This document shows positions 8,238-15,694 of a DNA stretch of 64,000 nucleotides, piece after piece. Below the pieces are notes generated by a model. It was not told where the DNA came from. It saw only the letters and a list, made by a program, of their open reading frames with translations, and did no database searches. How positions within the stretch are numbered: position 1 is the stretch's first letter; every line of letters starts with the position of its first letter. A program made the position numbers and the translations under genes. Source of the stretch: Leptolyngbya sp. SIO1E4 (lineage in GTDB: Bacteria > Cyanobacteriota > Cyanobacteriia > Phormidesmidales > Phormidesmidaceae); the NCBI GenBank assembly GCA_010672825.2, contig JAAHFU020000004.1, positions 558,001-622,000 of the forward strand. The letters run 5' to 3'.

Positions 8238-9971
8238 ATGTCGAAAAAGAGAATCTTACAGTTTCTAAGCAGTTTTATTGCTGGATTTATTTCAGTTTTA
8301 CTCTTTCATCAACCTGTTCTTGCTCTGCTGTATGGCATTGGATTCATTCCCTTCGCTCCATATCCAATGGTGCCAACTCCCCCCTTTGGGATTCCTCAAA
8401 TTTGGGCTAGCGCTTTTTGGGGAGGAGTGTGGGGCATCGTGTTGAGCATACTGATTTTTCGAGCGAGACGAGACTTACGCTATTGGCTAACCATTTCATT
8501 GTTTAGCGCGGTAGCCGTCACAGCTGCATTCCTGTTCATTGTCCTGCCTTTACGAGGTCAGCCGGTTGCAGGTGGATGGCAGCCCAACCTCATCGTAACT
8601 GGATTAATGGTGAATGGAGCCTGGGGAGTCGGTACGGCCTTGCTTCTGCAGTGGCTTCCGAACTTAAATCCAACAGCGATTTCCAGAAGTATCCGTCGCA
8701 AAATTTTGGTCACAATCGGTTTGATCGTGCTTTGGACAGTGGCTGTCATCGCTGTCGTGTTTGTTGAGGCATTTTGGTTGGCTCGTCCAGCAGCACCTCG
8801 CGGGGATTTGGCGGCAATCGAGAATTATCTGGTTCAAAATCTCAGCCAGGCCACAGATCAGAAACTAGGCAATGCAGCTTTGATCCTAGTTGAGAATGAT
8901 GAGATTGCGGCAGAACACAGCTTTGGTGTCGCAGATGCTGAAACACAGGCTCCTGTGAAGTCTAATCAGACCCTCTATCAGCTTGCCTCAGTAAGTAAAG
9001 TTGTATCCGCCTGGGGCATCATGAAGCTGGTTGAGGAGGGCACACTGGCTTTGGATGAACCGGTATTGCCCCACTTGACACGCTGGCAGTTTCCGGCGGG
9101 TGATGAGTATCGCAACCAGGTGACAGTCAGGCATCTGCTGAGTCATACCGCTGGGTTAGAAGACGGCTTTGGATATGATGGCTTTCTGCCGGGCGAAACG
9201 ATTCAGACCCTGGAAGAATCACTCACGTTGACCCAAAATCCATCAGCCGGTGAACCCCGTGGGGTCACGGTGGCCAGAGAACCGGGAAAAGAATGGTATT
9301 ACTCAGGGGGTGGCTACACCCTTTTGCAACTCTTGATTGAGGAGGTTACAAAGCAGCCATTTGCGGATTACATGGCAGAGGCTGTTTTGCAGCCGTTAGG
9401 GATGGCAGGGGCGAGTTTTGATTGGGAGACAATTTCGGCTGAAGGTCGGGCAGGCGATATCGCTACAAGTTTTGATGCTGAACTCAAACCCAGCGATCAT
9501 CGTCGTTACACTGCCACAGCTGCCGCTTCACTCTATGCAACACCTCAGGATATGGCTCAGTTTGTCCGGGCTTATGCCCAAGAGAATCCAGTACTCAGCC
9601 AAGAGTCACTTGATCAGATGATGAGACCCCAACCAGGAACTGACAACATTCGAGGATGGGGATTGGGTCATATTCTTTACGTTGAGAATGATGTGGGTGG
9701 TTATGTGGTGGGTCATGACGGTGGAAACTCGCCTGCGCTGGGCCATACTTTGCGAGTAAATCCTGCGACAGGCAATGGCATTGTGCTGATGATTTCAGGA
9801 AATTTGAGTTTGGCAAGTCAACTAGGAGATGACTGGGTTTACTGGGAAACCGGTAAGGTATCGTTTTTTGCGCGGATGAGAATCTTGGGCAATCGGCTGT
9901 TGCCAGGATTAGTGGCGATTGTTATTGGGGCGATCGCGATCGTGGTCGTGCGTTGGAAATTGTTGGAATAG
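8238..9971 (+). CDS. Membrane-anchored serine hydrolase (class C beta-lactamase/PBP-like)
   Basis: The 577-residue protein starts at ATG 8238 with AAGGGA upstream. Residues 1-185 hold about five hydrophobic helices, an unusually large membrane part placed before the enzyme domain. The rest is a beta-lactamase-fold serine hydrolase: S-x-x-K as SVSK (about residue 250), the Tyr motif as YSG (about 354) and the third motif as HDGG (about 493), plus HLLSHTAGL. A final hydrophobic helix (LLPGLVAIVIGAIAIVVV) lies at the C-terminus. Relatives include esterases, DD-peptidases and D-amino-acid peptidases, so the substrate is open. The catalytic domain probably faces the periplasm between the two membrane parts. 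It is an isolated gene. Confidence 0.85.
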   Translation: MSKKRILQFLSSFIAGFISVLLFHQPVLALLYGIGFIPFAPYPMVPTPPFGIPQIWASAFWGGVWGIVLSILIFRARRDLRYWLTISLFSAVAVTAAFLFIVLPLRGQPVAGGWQPNLIVTGLMVNGAWGVGTALLLQWLPNLNPTAISRSIRRKILVTIGLIVLWTVAVIAVVFVEAFWLARPAAPRGDLAAIENYLVQNLSQATDQKLGNAALILVENDEIAAEHSFGVADAETQAPVKSNQTLYQLASVSKVVSAWGIMKLVEEGTLALDEPVLPHLTRWQFPAGDEYRNQVTVRHLLSHTAGLEDGFGYDGFLPGETIQTLEESLTLTQNPSAGEPRGVTVAREPGKEWYYSGGGYTLLQLLIEEVTKQPFADYMAEAVLQPLGMAGASFDWETISAEGRAGDIATSFDAELKPSDHRRYTATAAASLYATPQDMAQFVRAYAQENPVLSQESLDQMMRPQPGTDNIRGWGLGHILYVENDVGGYVVGHDGGNSPALGHTLRVNPATGNGIVLMISGNLSLASQLGDDWVYWETGKVSFFARMRILGNRLLPGLVAIVIGAIAIVVVRWKLLE

Positions 9972-10148
9972 AGTCAGATTCTTTACCTATAAGGGATGCA
10001 TCAATGCTCACACAGACTCCAATGGCATGCAGCAACGCCCGCTCTCTGCAAGAAAAGTTCAGCGTTCATCTCAGCGGGTGATTCCGCCAAGGGGCTAGAT
10101 ATAGGTCAAGATGGGACAATCCGTTGACCTTTACAGACAGCCAAAAGA

Positions 10149-10376
10149 ATGAGCCATATAATTCTGTGGATTTTAGGATTTAGCACACTGTGGGCGGGTC
10201 TGCGGCTGTTTGATGATGAGGCGCTGCTAATTGTAAGTATCCTTGTGGGGGTGGTGCTGGTGCTCGCGGGTCTACTCGCGGCCCCTGTAAAACTACAGAT
10301 TGCCATTGAGGTTGTGCTGATAGTCGCGCTCTTCCACGTTTGTATGGAGTGTGTCAGGCGGGGCGATCGCGCTTAG
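10149..10376 (+). CDS. Small hypothetical membrane protein
   Basis: The 75-residue product starts MSHIILWILG and has two hydrophobic stretches (residues 3-20 and 26-65) separated by an acidic turn (LFDDEALL). It resembles small uncharacterised two- or three-helix membrane proteins common in cyanobacteria. The ribosome-binding site is weak. The opposite-strand frame over the same bases is Ser/Thr-rich without features, so this strand is preferred. Function unknown. Confidence 0.45.
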   Translation: MSHIILWILGFSTLWAGLRLFDDEALLIVSILVGVVLVLAGLLAAPVKLQIAIEVVLIVALFHVCMECVRRGDRA

Positions 10377-10464
10377 AGGCTGACTCGCTCGACGTTGTCG
10401 TTAATTCAGGCAACAGTGGGTAAGTGCCCGATGATCTTAGAGTGCGCCAAAGAATACATTGTCC

Positions 10465-10528
10465 AGGACCCCGGTTTCTCTCAAACCCCAGCCATTCTCT
10501 GGTTAGGCTTTGTAGAAACCGGGGTCCT
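10465..10528. repeat. Perfect 15-bp inverted repeat with long loop
   Basis: AGGACCCCGGTTTCT at 10465-10479 is exactly complementary to AGAAACCGGGGTCCT at 10514-10528, with a 34-nt spacer that contains further partial complementarity (AACCCCAG with CTCTGGTT). It lies between a small membrane protein and a palindromic repeat. It could be a miniature palindromic element or a transcript-end hairpin. Confidence 0.7.
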
Positions 10529-10568
10529 ATCGTGGGATATTTTTTACCTGGACGACTCTTACACCGAT

Positions 10569-10673
10569 TCTCCAAATCAGCGCTACACATGGCCACCCTA
10601 CCGCCTGCGGCACCTCCCCTTGCCAAGGGGAGGCTGGGAGGGGTCTGATCTGTCGCTTTAGAAACGAGAACTG
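10569..10673. repeat. Dispersed ~105-bp palindromic repeat, copy 1 of 3
   Basis: It begins TCTCCAAATCAGCGCTACAC and ends GAAACGAGAACTGGG. In the middle (10613-10633) arms CCTCCCCTTG and CAAGGGGAGG pair around a single base. Near-identical copies lie at 30369-30475 and 32833-32938, always in the same orientation and after a gene end. It has no coding capacity, so it looks like a non-autonomous intergenic repeat that may also act as a terminator. Confidence 0.85.
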
Positions 10674-10693
10674 GGATTATACCCGTGAACTCG

Positions 10694-10915
10694 TCAAGCT
10701 ACGATGTCGCTGAAATCATCGCCATCAGAAGGATACTTGGTCGTGTGCTCTTCATCCGCATCTGACGGATGTTTGTTAGTTGTTCCAGAACCGTTTCCGC
10801 CACTGATATTCTTGAGGTCTTCTTCAGAAAGATCTTGAACACTCTGTCCTTCTAGATACCGAGCAAAGAAGGGAATTGCCTGGCTATTGGAATAATAATC
10901 TTTGTGAGCAGTCAT
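10694..10915 (-). CDS. mdnA: Microviridin-type precursor with two cores (precursor 1)
   Basis: From ATG 10915 (AAGGA nine bases upstream) this encodes 73 residues. The leader contains IPFFARYLEGQ, the helix recognised by microviridin ATP-grasp ligases, then LSEEDLKNISGG, a double-Gly site. Two cores follow: TNKHPSDADEE and TTKYPSDGDDF. In microviridins the core Thr and Ser make omega-esters and Lys an omega-amide with downstream Asp/Glu, giving a cage-like tricyclic protease inhibitor. Here both cores keep Thr, Lys, Pro, Ser and Asp; the second ends in DD rather than DE/EE. A seven-residue upstream extension (MKIKEKP) is possible, but the ribosome-binding site favours 10915. Multi-core precursors are known in this family. 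Confidence 0.9.
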   Translation of the reverse strand: MTAHKDYYSNSQAIPFFARYLEGQSVQDLSEEDLKNISGGNGSGTTNKHPSDADEEHTTKYPSDGDDFSDIVA

Positions 10916-11013
10916 CGGTTTTTCCTTGATTTTCAAAGCGTTTAATGTTCATTGACTGGGATCGCTCGGTGCTGAGCGATCGCATCGGTTAGGTAAATGA
11001 CTCAAGCGATCGC

Positions 11014-11250
11014 TTACATGGGAACGCCATGATCCTCATCACCGTCTGAGGGATATTTATGAGTAACGTCAAATTTTTTCGGAGTTGCGACTTCATCAAT
11101 ATCGGATGGAGTTTTAAAGGTCACCAGAGGGCTAACCCCACCACTCACCTTCTTCGCTTCCTCTTCAGAGAGTTCTTGAGTGATTTGTTTCTCTAAATAT
11201 CGAGCAAAGAAAGGAACTTCCCGAGCATCAATTGGGTGATTATCGTTCAT
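11014..11250 (-). CDS. mdnA: Microviridin-type precursor with two cores (precursor 2)
   Basis: The leader has VPFFARYLEKQITQELSEEE and ends KKVSGG; the tail holds cores TFKTPSDIDEV and THKYPSDGDED, separated by a 10-residue linker. Both cores have all residues needed for two esters (Thr, Ser) and one amide (Lys). The first core has Thr where most microviridins have an aromatic residue or His before Pro, which should alter the protease specificity loop. The start is taken at ATG 11250, the second of two adjacent ATGs, seven bases after AGAGGG; 11253 is almost as good. It lies in a tandem row of leader peptides, all on the minus strand. Confidence 0.9.
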   Translation of the reverse strand: MNDNHPIDAREVPFFARYLEKQITQELSEEEAKKVSGGVSPLVTFKTPSDIDEVATPKKFDVTHKYPSDGDEDHGVPM

Positions 11251-11296
11251 CATTTTCCCTCTAGAATTCAAGGTTTAATCTTCTACCTCCAACTAA

Positions 11297-11548
11297 TCAG
11301 GATGTGATTCCATGATCATCGTCATCATCTGAAGGATATTTGTGAGTCACAATATCTCTTGGAGAATTTCGATGGGCACCGACTTCATCAACATCCCCTG
11401 GATGCTTAACAGTCTGAATGCTTTGGCCGAATCCACCTTTGACCTTTTGGGCATCCTCTTCAGATATGTCTTGAGTAATCTGAGCCTCTAAATATCGAGC
11501 AAAGAAAGGAACTTCTTGTTCATTGAAATCACGTCTGTTGTCAGCCAT
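11297..11548 (-). CDS. mdnA: Microviridin-type precursor with two cores, first core lacking Ser (precursor 3)
   Basis: The start at ATG 11548 is set by GGAGG nine bases upstream; it overlaps the stop of the preceding leader peptide by 8 bp, so the two are probably translationally coupled. The leader has VPFFARYLEAQITQDISEEDAQKVKGG. The cores are TVKHPGDVDEV and THKYPSDDDDD. The first core has Gly in place of the Ser that forms the second omega-ester, so at most one ester and one amide can form there. The second core ends in a run of Asp. This paralog looks partly relaxed or specialised relative to its neighbours. Confidence 0.88.
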   Translation of the reverse strand: MADNRRDFNEQEVPFFARYLEAQITQDISEEDAQKVKGGFGQSIQTVKHPGDVDEVGAHRNSPRDIVTHKYPSDDDDDHGITS

Positions 11549-11765
11549 GATTTTGCGCCTCCGTGAGGGTTTCAAGGATTTCTTGGAACTTTTTCAACTC
11601 TTCGTAAAAGGGGAGGGGAGGCATAGGCTCTTTGTATGTAGGTAAGAAGCCGCCGCTAATTTGCTTGAGGTCTACTGCATCAAGCGCTTGAGTCAGTGGT
11701 TTTTCAAGAGATTGTATGGTAAAAGAGCCTGGTCGGAGCCTAGAATTTTGCTTGCTGTTATTCAT
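11541..11765 (-). CDS. GG-leader peptide without a microviridin core
   Basis: A 74-residue peptide with GGAGAG just before its ATG. The N-terminal 40 residues look like a double-Gly leader (SLEKPLTQALDAVDLKQISGG) but lack the PFFARYLE helix bound by microviridin ligases. The tail (about 34 residues, FLPTYKEPMPPLPFYEE then ELKKFQEILETLTE) is Pro-rich and then amphipathic-helical, with no T-x-K-x-P-S-D core. It sits between two microviridin precursors, overlaps the next one by 8 bp, and the C39-peptidase exporter nearby should cut it after GG. It is best read as a co-secreted peptide of unknown role, perhaps unmodified. No homolog is recognised. Confidence 0.75.
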   Translation of the reverse strand: MNNSKQNSRLRPGSFTIQSLEKPLTQALDAVDLKQISGGFLPTYKEPMPPLPFYEELKKFQEILETLTEAQNHG

Positions 11766-11850
11766 CGCTCTCCGCCTTTAATCTCAGTGAATTTGACGTA
11801 GGTTGCTGACTAATTGACAAAGGTACTTAGGAGATTAGGTCGAGGCAACC

Positions 11851-12039
11851 CTAGTCTTCGAGTCCTTCATCTAAATCTGAAGGAAATTTATGGGTGGTAG
11901 CAGATCCTTCAGAAGGCTTAAATCCACCCCCGATCTTCTTTGCTTCTTCTTGAGAGATCTCTTGTGTGACCTGCCCTTCTAAATAGCGAGCAAAGAAAGG
12001 AGTTTCCTGGGCGTTGTGGTCACGATTATTGTGGGGCAT
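11851..12039 (-). CDS. mdnA: Microviridin-type precursor with one core (precursor 4)
   Basis: A 62-residue peptide with a strong ribosome-binding site (AAGGAGA, eight bases before ATG). The leader TPFFARYLEGQVTQEISQEEAKKIGGG is followed by one core, THKFPSDLDEG, with Thr, Lys, Ser and the acidic acceptors all in place and Phe at the position usually occupied by Tyr. It is the closest in layout to classic single-core MdnA/MvdE precursors. The C-terminus extends only LED beyond the core. Confidence 0.9.
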   Translation of the reverse strand: MPHNNRDHNAQETPFFARYLEGQVTQEISQEEAKKIGGGFKPSEGSATTHKFPSDLDEGLED

Positions 12040-12134
12040 TGGTCTTCTCCTTTAATATCAGAGAGCTTGACATGAACGCATCTTGTTTTGATGAATCTCC
12101 TAGCATTGAAACCAGAAAATTGAACCAGACTGGA

Positions 12135-12278
12135 TCAAGGCTTCTTAGGTGGCTCTGGCGGAGCCACCAGATCATCGAAGATACCGATAAAGCTGCCGCT
12201 ATTCTTTCTGAGATCAGCCTCGGAAATGCCCTGGGGTATTTTTCCCTCTAGAAGACGAATAGACAAGGCACTGACTTG
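12135..12278 (-). pseudogene. Decayed GG-leader peptide
   Basis: The minus frame encodes QVSALSIRLLEGKIPQGISE, ADLRKNSGSF and a Pro-rich end (VAPPEPPKKP) before its stop at 12135-12137. It resembles the two core-less leader peptides here (LLE, IS..DL, Pro-rich tail), but SGS replaces GG and no ATG, and no convincing GTG or TTG, precedes the leader. It is in the same frame as the peptide at 12330-12494, directly behind that gene's stop codon. It is most likely a former paralog that lost its start and cleavage site. Confidence 0.5.
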
Positions 12279-12329
12279 ATTAGAATTACAACGGCAATAG
12301 CAGGCTGAGAAAGGGGGTCTATACCTGGA

Positions 12330-12494
12330 TTAGTCTGGCTCGGTATCTGGATCAGGATATGGAGGAGGGCTGGAAAAACCGCCTCTGATTTTCTGGAGGT
12401 CATCTTTAGAAACCTCTTGCGAGATGTGGTCTTCTAAAAGATGAGTAGAAAGGGAATTGACTTGAATACTGGAATTGCGCTTGTTGTTAGTCAT
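12330..12494 (-). CDS. Short GG-leader peptide with Pro/Asp-rich tail
   Basis: A 54-residue peptide starting MTNNKRNSSIQVNSLSTHLL, with AAGGAGA eight bases before its ATG. The leader part (LLEDHISQEVSKDDLQKIRGG) ends in a double Gly. The tail is only 16 residues (FSSPPPYPDPDTEPD type), rich in Pro and Asp, with no microviridin core. Its leader is like that of 11541-11765, which defines a second class of leader peptide in this locus. It could be an unmodified secreted peptide or the substrate of an enzyme not recognised here. Confidence 0.7.
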   Translation of the reverse strand: MTNNKRNSSIQVNSLSTHLLEDHISQEVSKDDLQKIRGGFSSPPPYPDPDTEPD

Positions 12495-12569
12495 TGACTT
12501 TCTCCTTAGGTCATCGAGACATTCAGATTCTGGTTACGATTTTCAGGAAGTCCTAACTCTCATTGCGGT

Positions 12570-12689
12570 TTAGCGATGTAAGTAAGGAGTGATTTTGACG
12601 ATTTTTCCATCCTTCACACCAACAATGAACTGAAGTTCGCAGAAAGGTGGAATATCTTCTGGATTTACCGGTAGTGGGAAGAGGAAGAC
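12570..12689 (-). pseudogene. C-terminal fragment of an unknown protein
   Basis: The minus frame ends with a protein-like stretch (NPEDIPPFCELQFIVGVKDG, then KIVKITPYLHR and stop) with normal coding composition but no start: TAA precedes it directly, and the dispersed repeat at 12693-12795 abuts that point. It appears to be the tail of a gene truncated next to, or by, that repeat. The family is not recognised. Confidence 0.4.
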
Positions 12690-12692
12690 TTA

Positions 12693-12795
12693 CAGCTTTT
12701 TTTAGCTGAGTGAGGTACATCCTGGTCGCAATAGGGTCTAGGGTCTAGGGTTTGGGGTCTAAGACTAGTACTTCATCAGCGTGAGAAATGCTGTA
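12693..12795. repeat. Dispersed ~103-bp repeat, copy 1 of 2
   Basis: It starts CAGCTTTTTTTAGCTGAGTG, contains GTACATCCTGGTCGCAATAG, the heptads GGGTCTA/GGGTTTG, and ends CTTCATCAGCGTGAGAAATG plus CTGTA. A copy with only a few mismatches lies at 61820-61922 in the same orientation. No ORF is conserved. The heptad core resembles the tandem heptads at 21536-21603 and 57863-57892 read on the other strand. Confidence 0.85.
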
Positions 12796-12861
12796 TTAGC
12801 CAAAAGGCTTCTTGGGTCTCAAGACAATGCAAAACCCTGGTTTATCTTCAAGCTCCCCAAC

Positions 12862-13041
12862 TTACTCTGTTGAGGGATATGGTGAACCCATGAGCCCTAC
12901 CGGCATTGTTGTGACATCAGCACCCCGAAAACCAGCGTTGATATGTATCTGAGCATCCTTTGTAAGGTCGTCGAGAAGGCTTTCAGAATTTGATGGATTC
13001 TTTTTTGCCGTTGAAAGTTGGGTAATCGCGATCGATGGCAT
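12862..13041 (-). CDS. Small leader-like peptide, possible RiPP precursor
   Basis: From ATG 13041 (GAGAGGA eight to nine bases upstream) this encodes 59 residues. The first ~38 (MPSIAITQLSTAKKN, then SLLDDLTKDAQIHINAGF) have the shape of cyanobacterial peptide leaders, with an acidic/Leu helix ending in a small-residue site, although it reads AG-F rather than GG. The tail RGADVTTMPVGLMGSPYPST is rich in Thr, Ser, Gly and Pro with no Lys and few acidic residues, so it is not a microviridin core. It may be a substrate for another enzyme or a divergent relic. An ATG 33 bp upstream has no ribosome-binding site. Confidence 0.5.
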   Translation of the reverse strand: MPSIAITQLSTAKKNPSNSESLLDDLTKDAQIHINAGFRGADVTTMPVGLMGSPYPSTE

Positions 13042-13204
13042 ACGAATTAATCCTCTCAACTGATTAAAAGCCATAGATTAGAAGTCATCATTTAACCAGC
13101 TCTAAAAATGAATTATTCGGGTACTTCAAGTTGCGATGAGCTTCTGAATATCCATAGTTTAATCGAACATATTCGTATTCCTGCCATATGATGATGAATC
13201 AACC

Positions 13205-13326
13205 AGACATAAGTGTCATCGTTATGTCTGCGTTTCATTCAAAAACGATCGCCTCAAAATCAACTTCAATACTTACAAGCCGTAAATATCAGCTTTAAAG
13301 CAGACATAACTCGCTCAGATATGTCT
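13205..13326. repeat. Two AGACATAA-type hairpins downstream of ppiC
   Basis: AGACATAA (13205-13212) pairs with TTATGTCT (13222-13229), and AGACATA (13302-13308) pairs with TATGTCT (13320-13326), the latter touching the stop of the PpiC gene. Either could terminate the minus-strand transcript. The paired layout, about 120 bp overall, could also be a small palindromic element. Confidence 0.45.
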
Positions 13327-14096
13327 TAACGCTCGCTCTTTTGTTCGCAACACCCCATAGAAAACTCAAGCTTAAGCTTATTTGATTTCTCTCTTAGCCA
13401 GTTCTTGAACAGTTCAGTTTGAATTTGAGCGTTGAGCGCTTCCGTAAGACACGCAGGGATAATGTCTTCGACGAAAATCAAGTGGCTGCCCTGAGCCGTT
13501 AAAATGGGCTTTAGGACAGTCGGTGGAGTTGCGGCGAACACAGCAGGTGAAATCTCTGACTTTAGATCTTGACGACTGATCGCACCTCGATATCCGCCCA
13601 CACGACGAAGTTCCTGATCTTGAATATATCGGTGGGCCACCTCTGGAAAGCTGATTTCCTGTTCCTGAATCGCATAGAAACATTCCAGAGCGAGGTCTTC
13701 ATCTTCAAAAACCACTTCGTAAAGTACAGCTTGTTCAAAGTGGCGTCGATGCTCATAAAAGTAAGGCTCTACCTTCTCAGAAAAAAGATGCTCCGCTAAT
13801 TTTGTAAACAGGACATTACCCCGAATCATTTCCTCAAAATCATCAACTGTAAGTTGGTGTCGATCAAGCCAGTTGAAGGTATCTTGGGTACTTTGTAATC
13901 GATTCCTATAGCGAAACTGATCGGCTGCTTGTTGTAACTCTTGCGGAGTGGCGCTAATCCCTAAGGAATGGGCCGTTGACTGAACAATTCGACGAGTGGC
14001 GATCGCCTCTTCTAAAGCCGGAATTTGAGCCAGCGTTTTAATTTGATGAAGAAGCTCTTCAGGGGTAATGATTAACCGGTCAGATGAAGTCATCAT
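13326..14096 (-). CDS. PpiC/SurA-type peptidyl-prolyl isomerase-like foldase
   Basis: The 256-residue protein has an N-terminal SurA-like helical part (TPEELLHQIKTL, GISATPQELQQAADQFRYRN) and a C-terminal parvulin-like domain (residues about 125-225: ALECFYAIQEQEISFPEVAH, GGYRGAISRQDLKSEISPAV, PILTAQGSHLIFVED). There is no signal peptide. PpiC-like genes commonly sit beside HlyD and C39-ABC peptide exporters in cyanobacteria, where they are thought to hold or fold the cargo. Here it is followed on the same strand, 144 bp upstream, by the HlyD gene. Cis-trans isomerisation of the core Pro is an attractive but untested role. Confidence 0.8.
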   Translation of the reverse strand: MMTSSDRLIITPEELLHQIKTLAQIPALEEAIATRRIVQSTAHSLGISATPQELQQAADQFRYRNRLQSTQDTFNWLDRHQLTVDDFEEMIRGNVLFTKLAEHLFSEKVEPYFYEHRRHFEQAVLYEVVFEDEDLALECFYAIQEQEISFPEVAHRYIQDQELRRVGGYRGAISRQDLKSEISPAVFAATPPTVLKPILTAQGSHLIFVEDIIPACLTEALNAQIQTELFKNWLREKSNKLKLEFSMGCCEQKSER

Positions 14097-14240
14097 ATGA
14101 TTTTCTGAGATTGATTCTTTCCCGTAGAAATGGTGTGCCTATAACTTTGTTTAGTGGAGTCCAGGACATCTCGGTCAAGACTAGGTCTAATGGGATCTGG
14201 GGTGTCCTTTCTCCCTATGCAAACTGCTCTATCGCCATGC

Positions 14241-15635
14241 TCAGAGCTGTAAACCGCCGCTGCCCAGCTCCCTGAAAGGATTCAAAACGATATCAATAAT
14301 GCGGCGTTGTCGCACAATCACCTCTGCTGTGGCGGTATCGCCAGGCCGTAGTTCAATACATTCTTGGGGGGCTGGCAGACAGGGATGGTCGAGTTCGATT
14401 TCTAGTTCATAGGTATCGACATTGTCCTGGGCGGTTTCATCCACGCGAGCCGTTGGTGAAACGGTCGTGACGGTTCCCATGGCAACCCCGTAATCCTGAA
14501 ACGGATAAGCGTCGAATTTGAGTTTCACAGGTAATCCCTGGCGCAGAGACCCGCTTTCAGCGGTGGAGATTTCAGCATGGACAATCAAGTTAGCGCCCTC
14601 GGGGGCAATTTCAGCGACCCGATCACTCGGCTCAACCACTGCACCCACCTGCTGAAAGGGCAGCTCGAACACAACCCCTGCAACCGGAGAGGTAATCACG
14701 CGCTGCTCTAGCTGCAGTTGCAGTGCCTCAATCTGCCGAGTGCTTTGGCTAATTTCAGAGGTGAGTTGGGTAATTTGAGTCTCTAAATTTTTCAACTCTT
14801 CTTCTATCTGCAGCAGGGAGAGCTGGTTGGTATGCAACAGCCCCTCAGAATTTTGAATGTGCTCCTGCTGTTGGAGACTGGCCTGGGTGACATCGGCCTG
14901 AGCCTGCTCGTGGAGTTGTCTGCGCTCTAGCAGCAAATCCCGATGTTCGATGACCTCGACCTCAGGAATAATGCCCTGCTGGTAGAGCGTTTCGAACCGT
15001 GCTAGTTCCTGCTCTGCTCTGGCTAGGTTGATAGCGGCTAACTCCTGCTCGGTTTTGGCATGTTCGAGTTGCTGAGCAGATTGTTCAATCTGAGTTTCCT
15101 TTTCCAGCGCTTGGGCCTGGTTTTGTTGGCGTTGGGTCGCCAGCGTCGCTATGAGTTGATTTCTCAGCAGGTTGAGCTGAGCCAGGTGATCTTGCTGCCC
15201 TTGGCGCTGATCCTGTCTCTGCCGTAGCTCGACCTCGACAAGGTCCGCATCTAGGGTTAAGAGGGGTTGCCCGGCGGTAACCCGATCGCCCTCCTTAACC
15301 TGAATGGTGGCGATCGCGCCCGTCACCTCGCTATCTAACTGCAAAGTCTGCCCTTGGGGTTCCAGGCGGCCTCGTGCCGTCCCAGTTTCATCCACGCGGG
15401 AAAACAGGGCCCAGGGCACTAGCACCGTCACAAATAGCAGCAGCACGTAGAGGAGTCCCCGCGTCCACACCTGGGGCAGGCTGTCCAATAATTCTTCGGT
15501 GGCGTAGGACCAGTCATCTTGGGCGTCAGGGGGTGCGATCGCAGGCGCCACAGTCGGTGAAGCGGTTTCCGACGGTTCAACGGGTTCGATGAGGGGGGCG
15601 GGATGGATCCCGCGACCATTGAGGAGATCAGGCAT
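14241..15635 (-). CDS. HlyD-family membrane fusion protein of the peptide exporter
   Basis: From ATG 15635 (MPDLLNGRGIHPAPLIEP) it encodes 464 residues. One membrane helix near the N-terminus (LLYVLLLFVTVLVPWALFSR) is followed by a lipoyl half-motif (GAIATIQVKEGDRVTAGQPL), a long Gln-rich coiled coil, the second lipoyl half (ITSPVAGVVFELPFQQVGAV) and a beta-barrel ending in GDTATAEVIVRQRRIID. It should bridge the inner-membrane C39 ABC exporter to an outer-membrane channel. A longer start at 15752 would translate the TTTTGAG heptad repeats, which is unlikely. It lies between the PpiC gene and the ABC gene, all on one strand. Confidence 0.9.
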   Translation of the reverse strand: MPDLLNGRGIHPAPLIEPVEPSETASPTVAPAIAPPDAQDDWSYATEELLDSLPQVWTRGLLYVLLLFVTVLVPWALFSRVDETGTARGRLEPQGQTLQLDSEVTGAIATIQVKEGDRVTAGQPLLTLDADLVEVELRQRQDQRQGQQDHLAQLNLLRNQLIATLATQRQQNQAQALEKETQIEQSAQQLEHAKTEQELAAINLARAEQELARFETLYQQGIIPEVEVIEHRDLLLERRQLHEQAQADVTQASLQQQEHIQNSEGLLHTNQLSLLQIEEELKNLETQITQLTSEISQSTRQIEALQLQLEQRVITSPVAGVVFELPFQQVGAVVEPSDRVAEIAPEGANLIVHAEISTAESGSLRQGLPVKLKFDAYPFQDYGVAMGTVTTVSPTARVDETAQDNVDTYELEIELDHPCLPAPQECIELRPGDTATAEVIVRQRRIIDIVLNPFRELGSGGLQL

Positions 15636-15694
15636 GGGATTGACAGAATAAGAATGATGGCTGGGAGGGAAGCGGGTGGAGCGTGGTGATATCA

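Noticed and set aside
10395-10661. Overlapping short ORFs on both strands after the small membrane gene
   Set aside because: They are translations of the inverted repeat and the ~105-bp palindromic repeat, which recurs without conserved frames.
12039-12251. 70-codon plus-strand ORF among the leader peptides
   Set aside because: It is antisense to a recognisable decayed leader peptide, has no family match, and the opposite strand explains the coding signal better.
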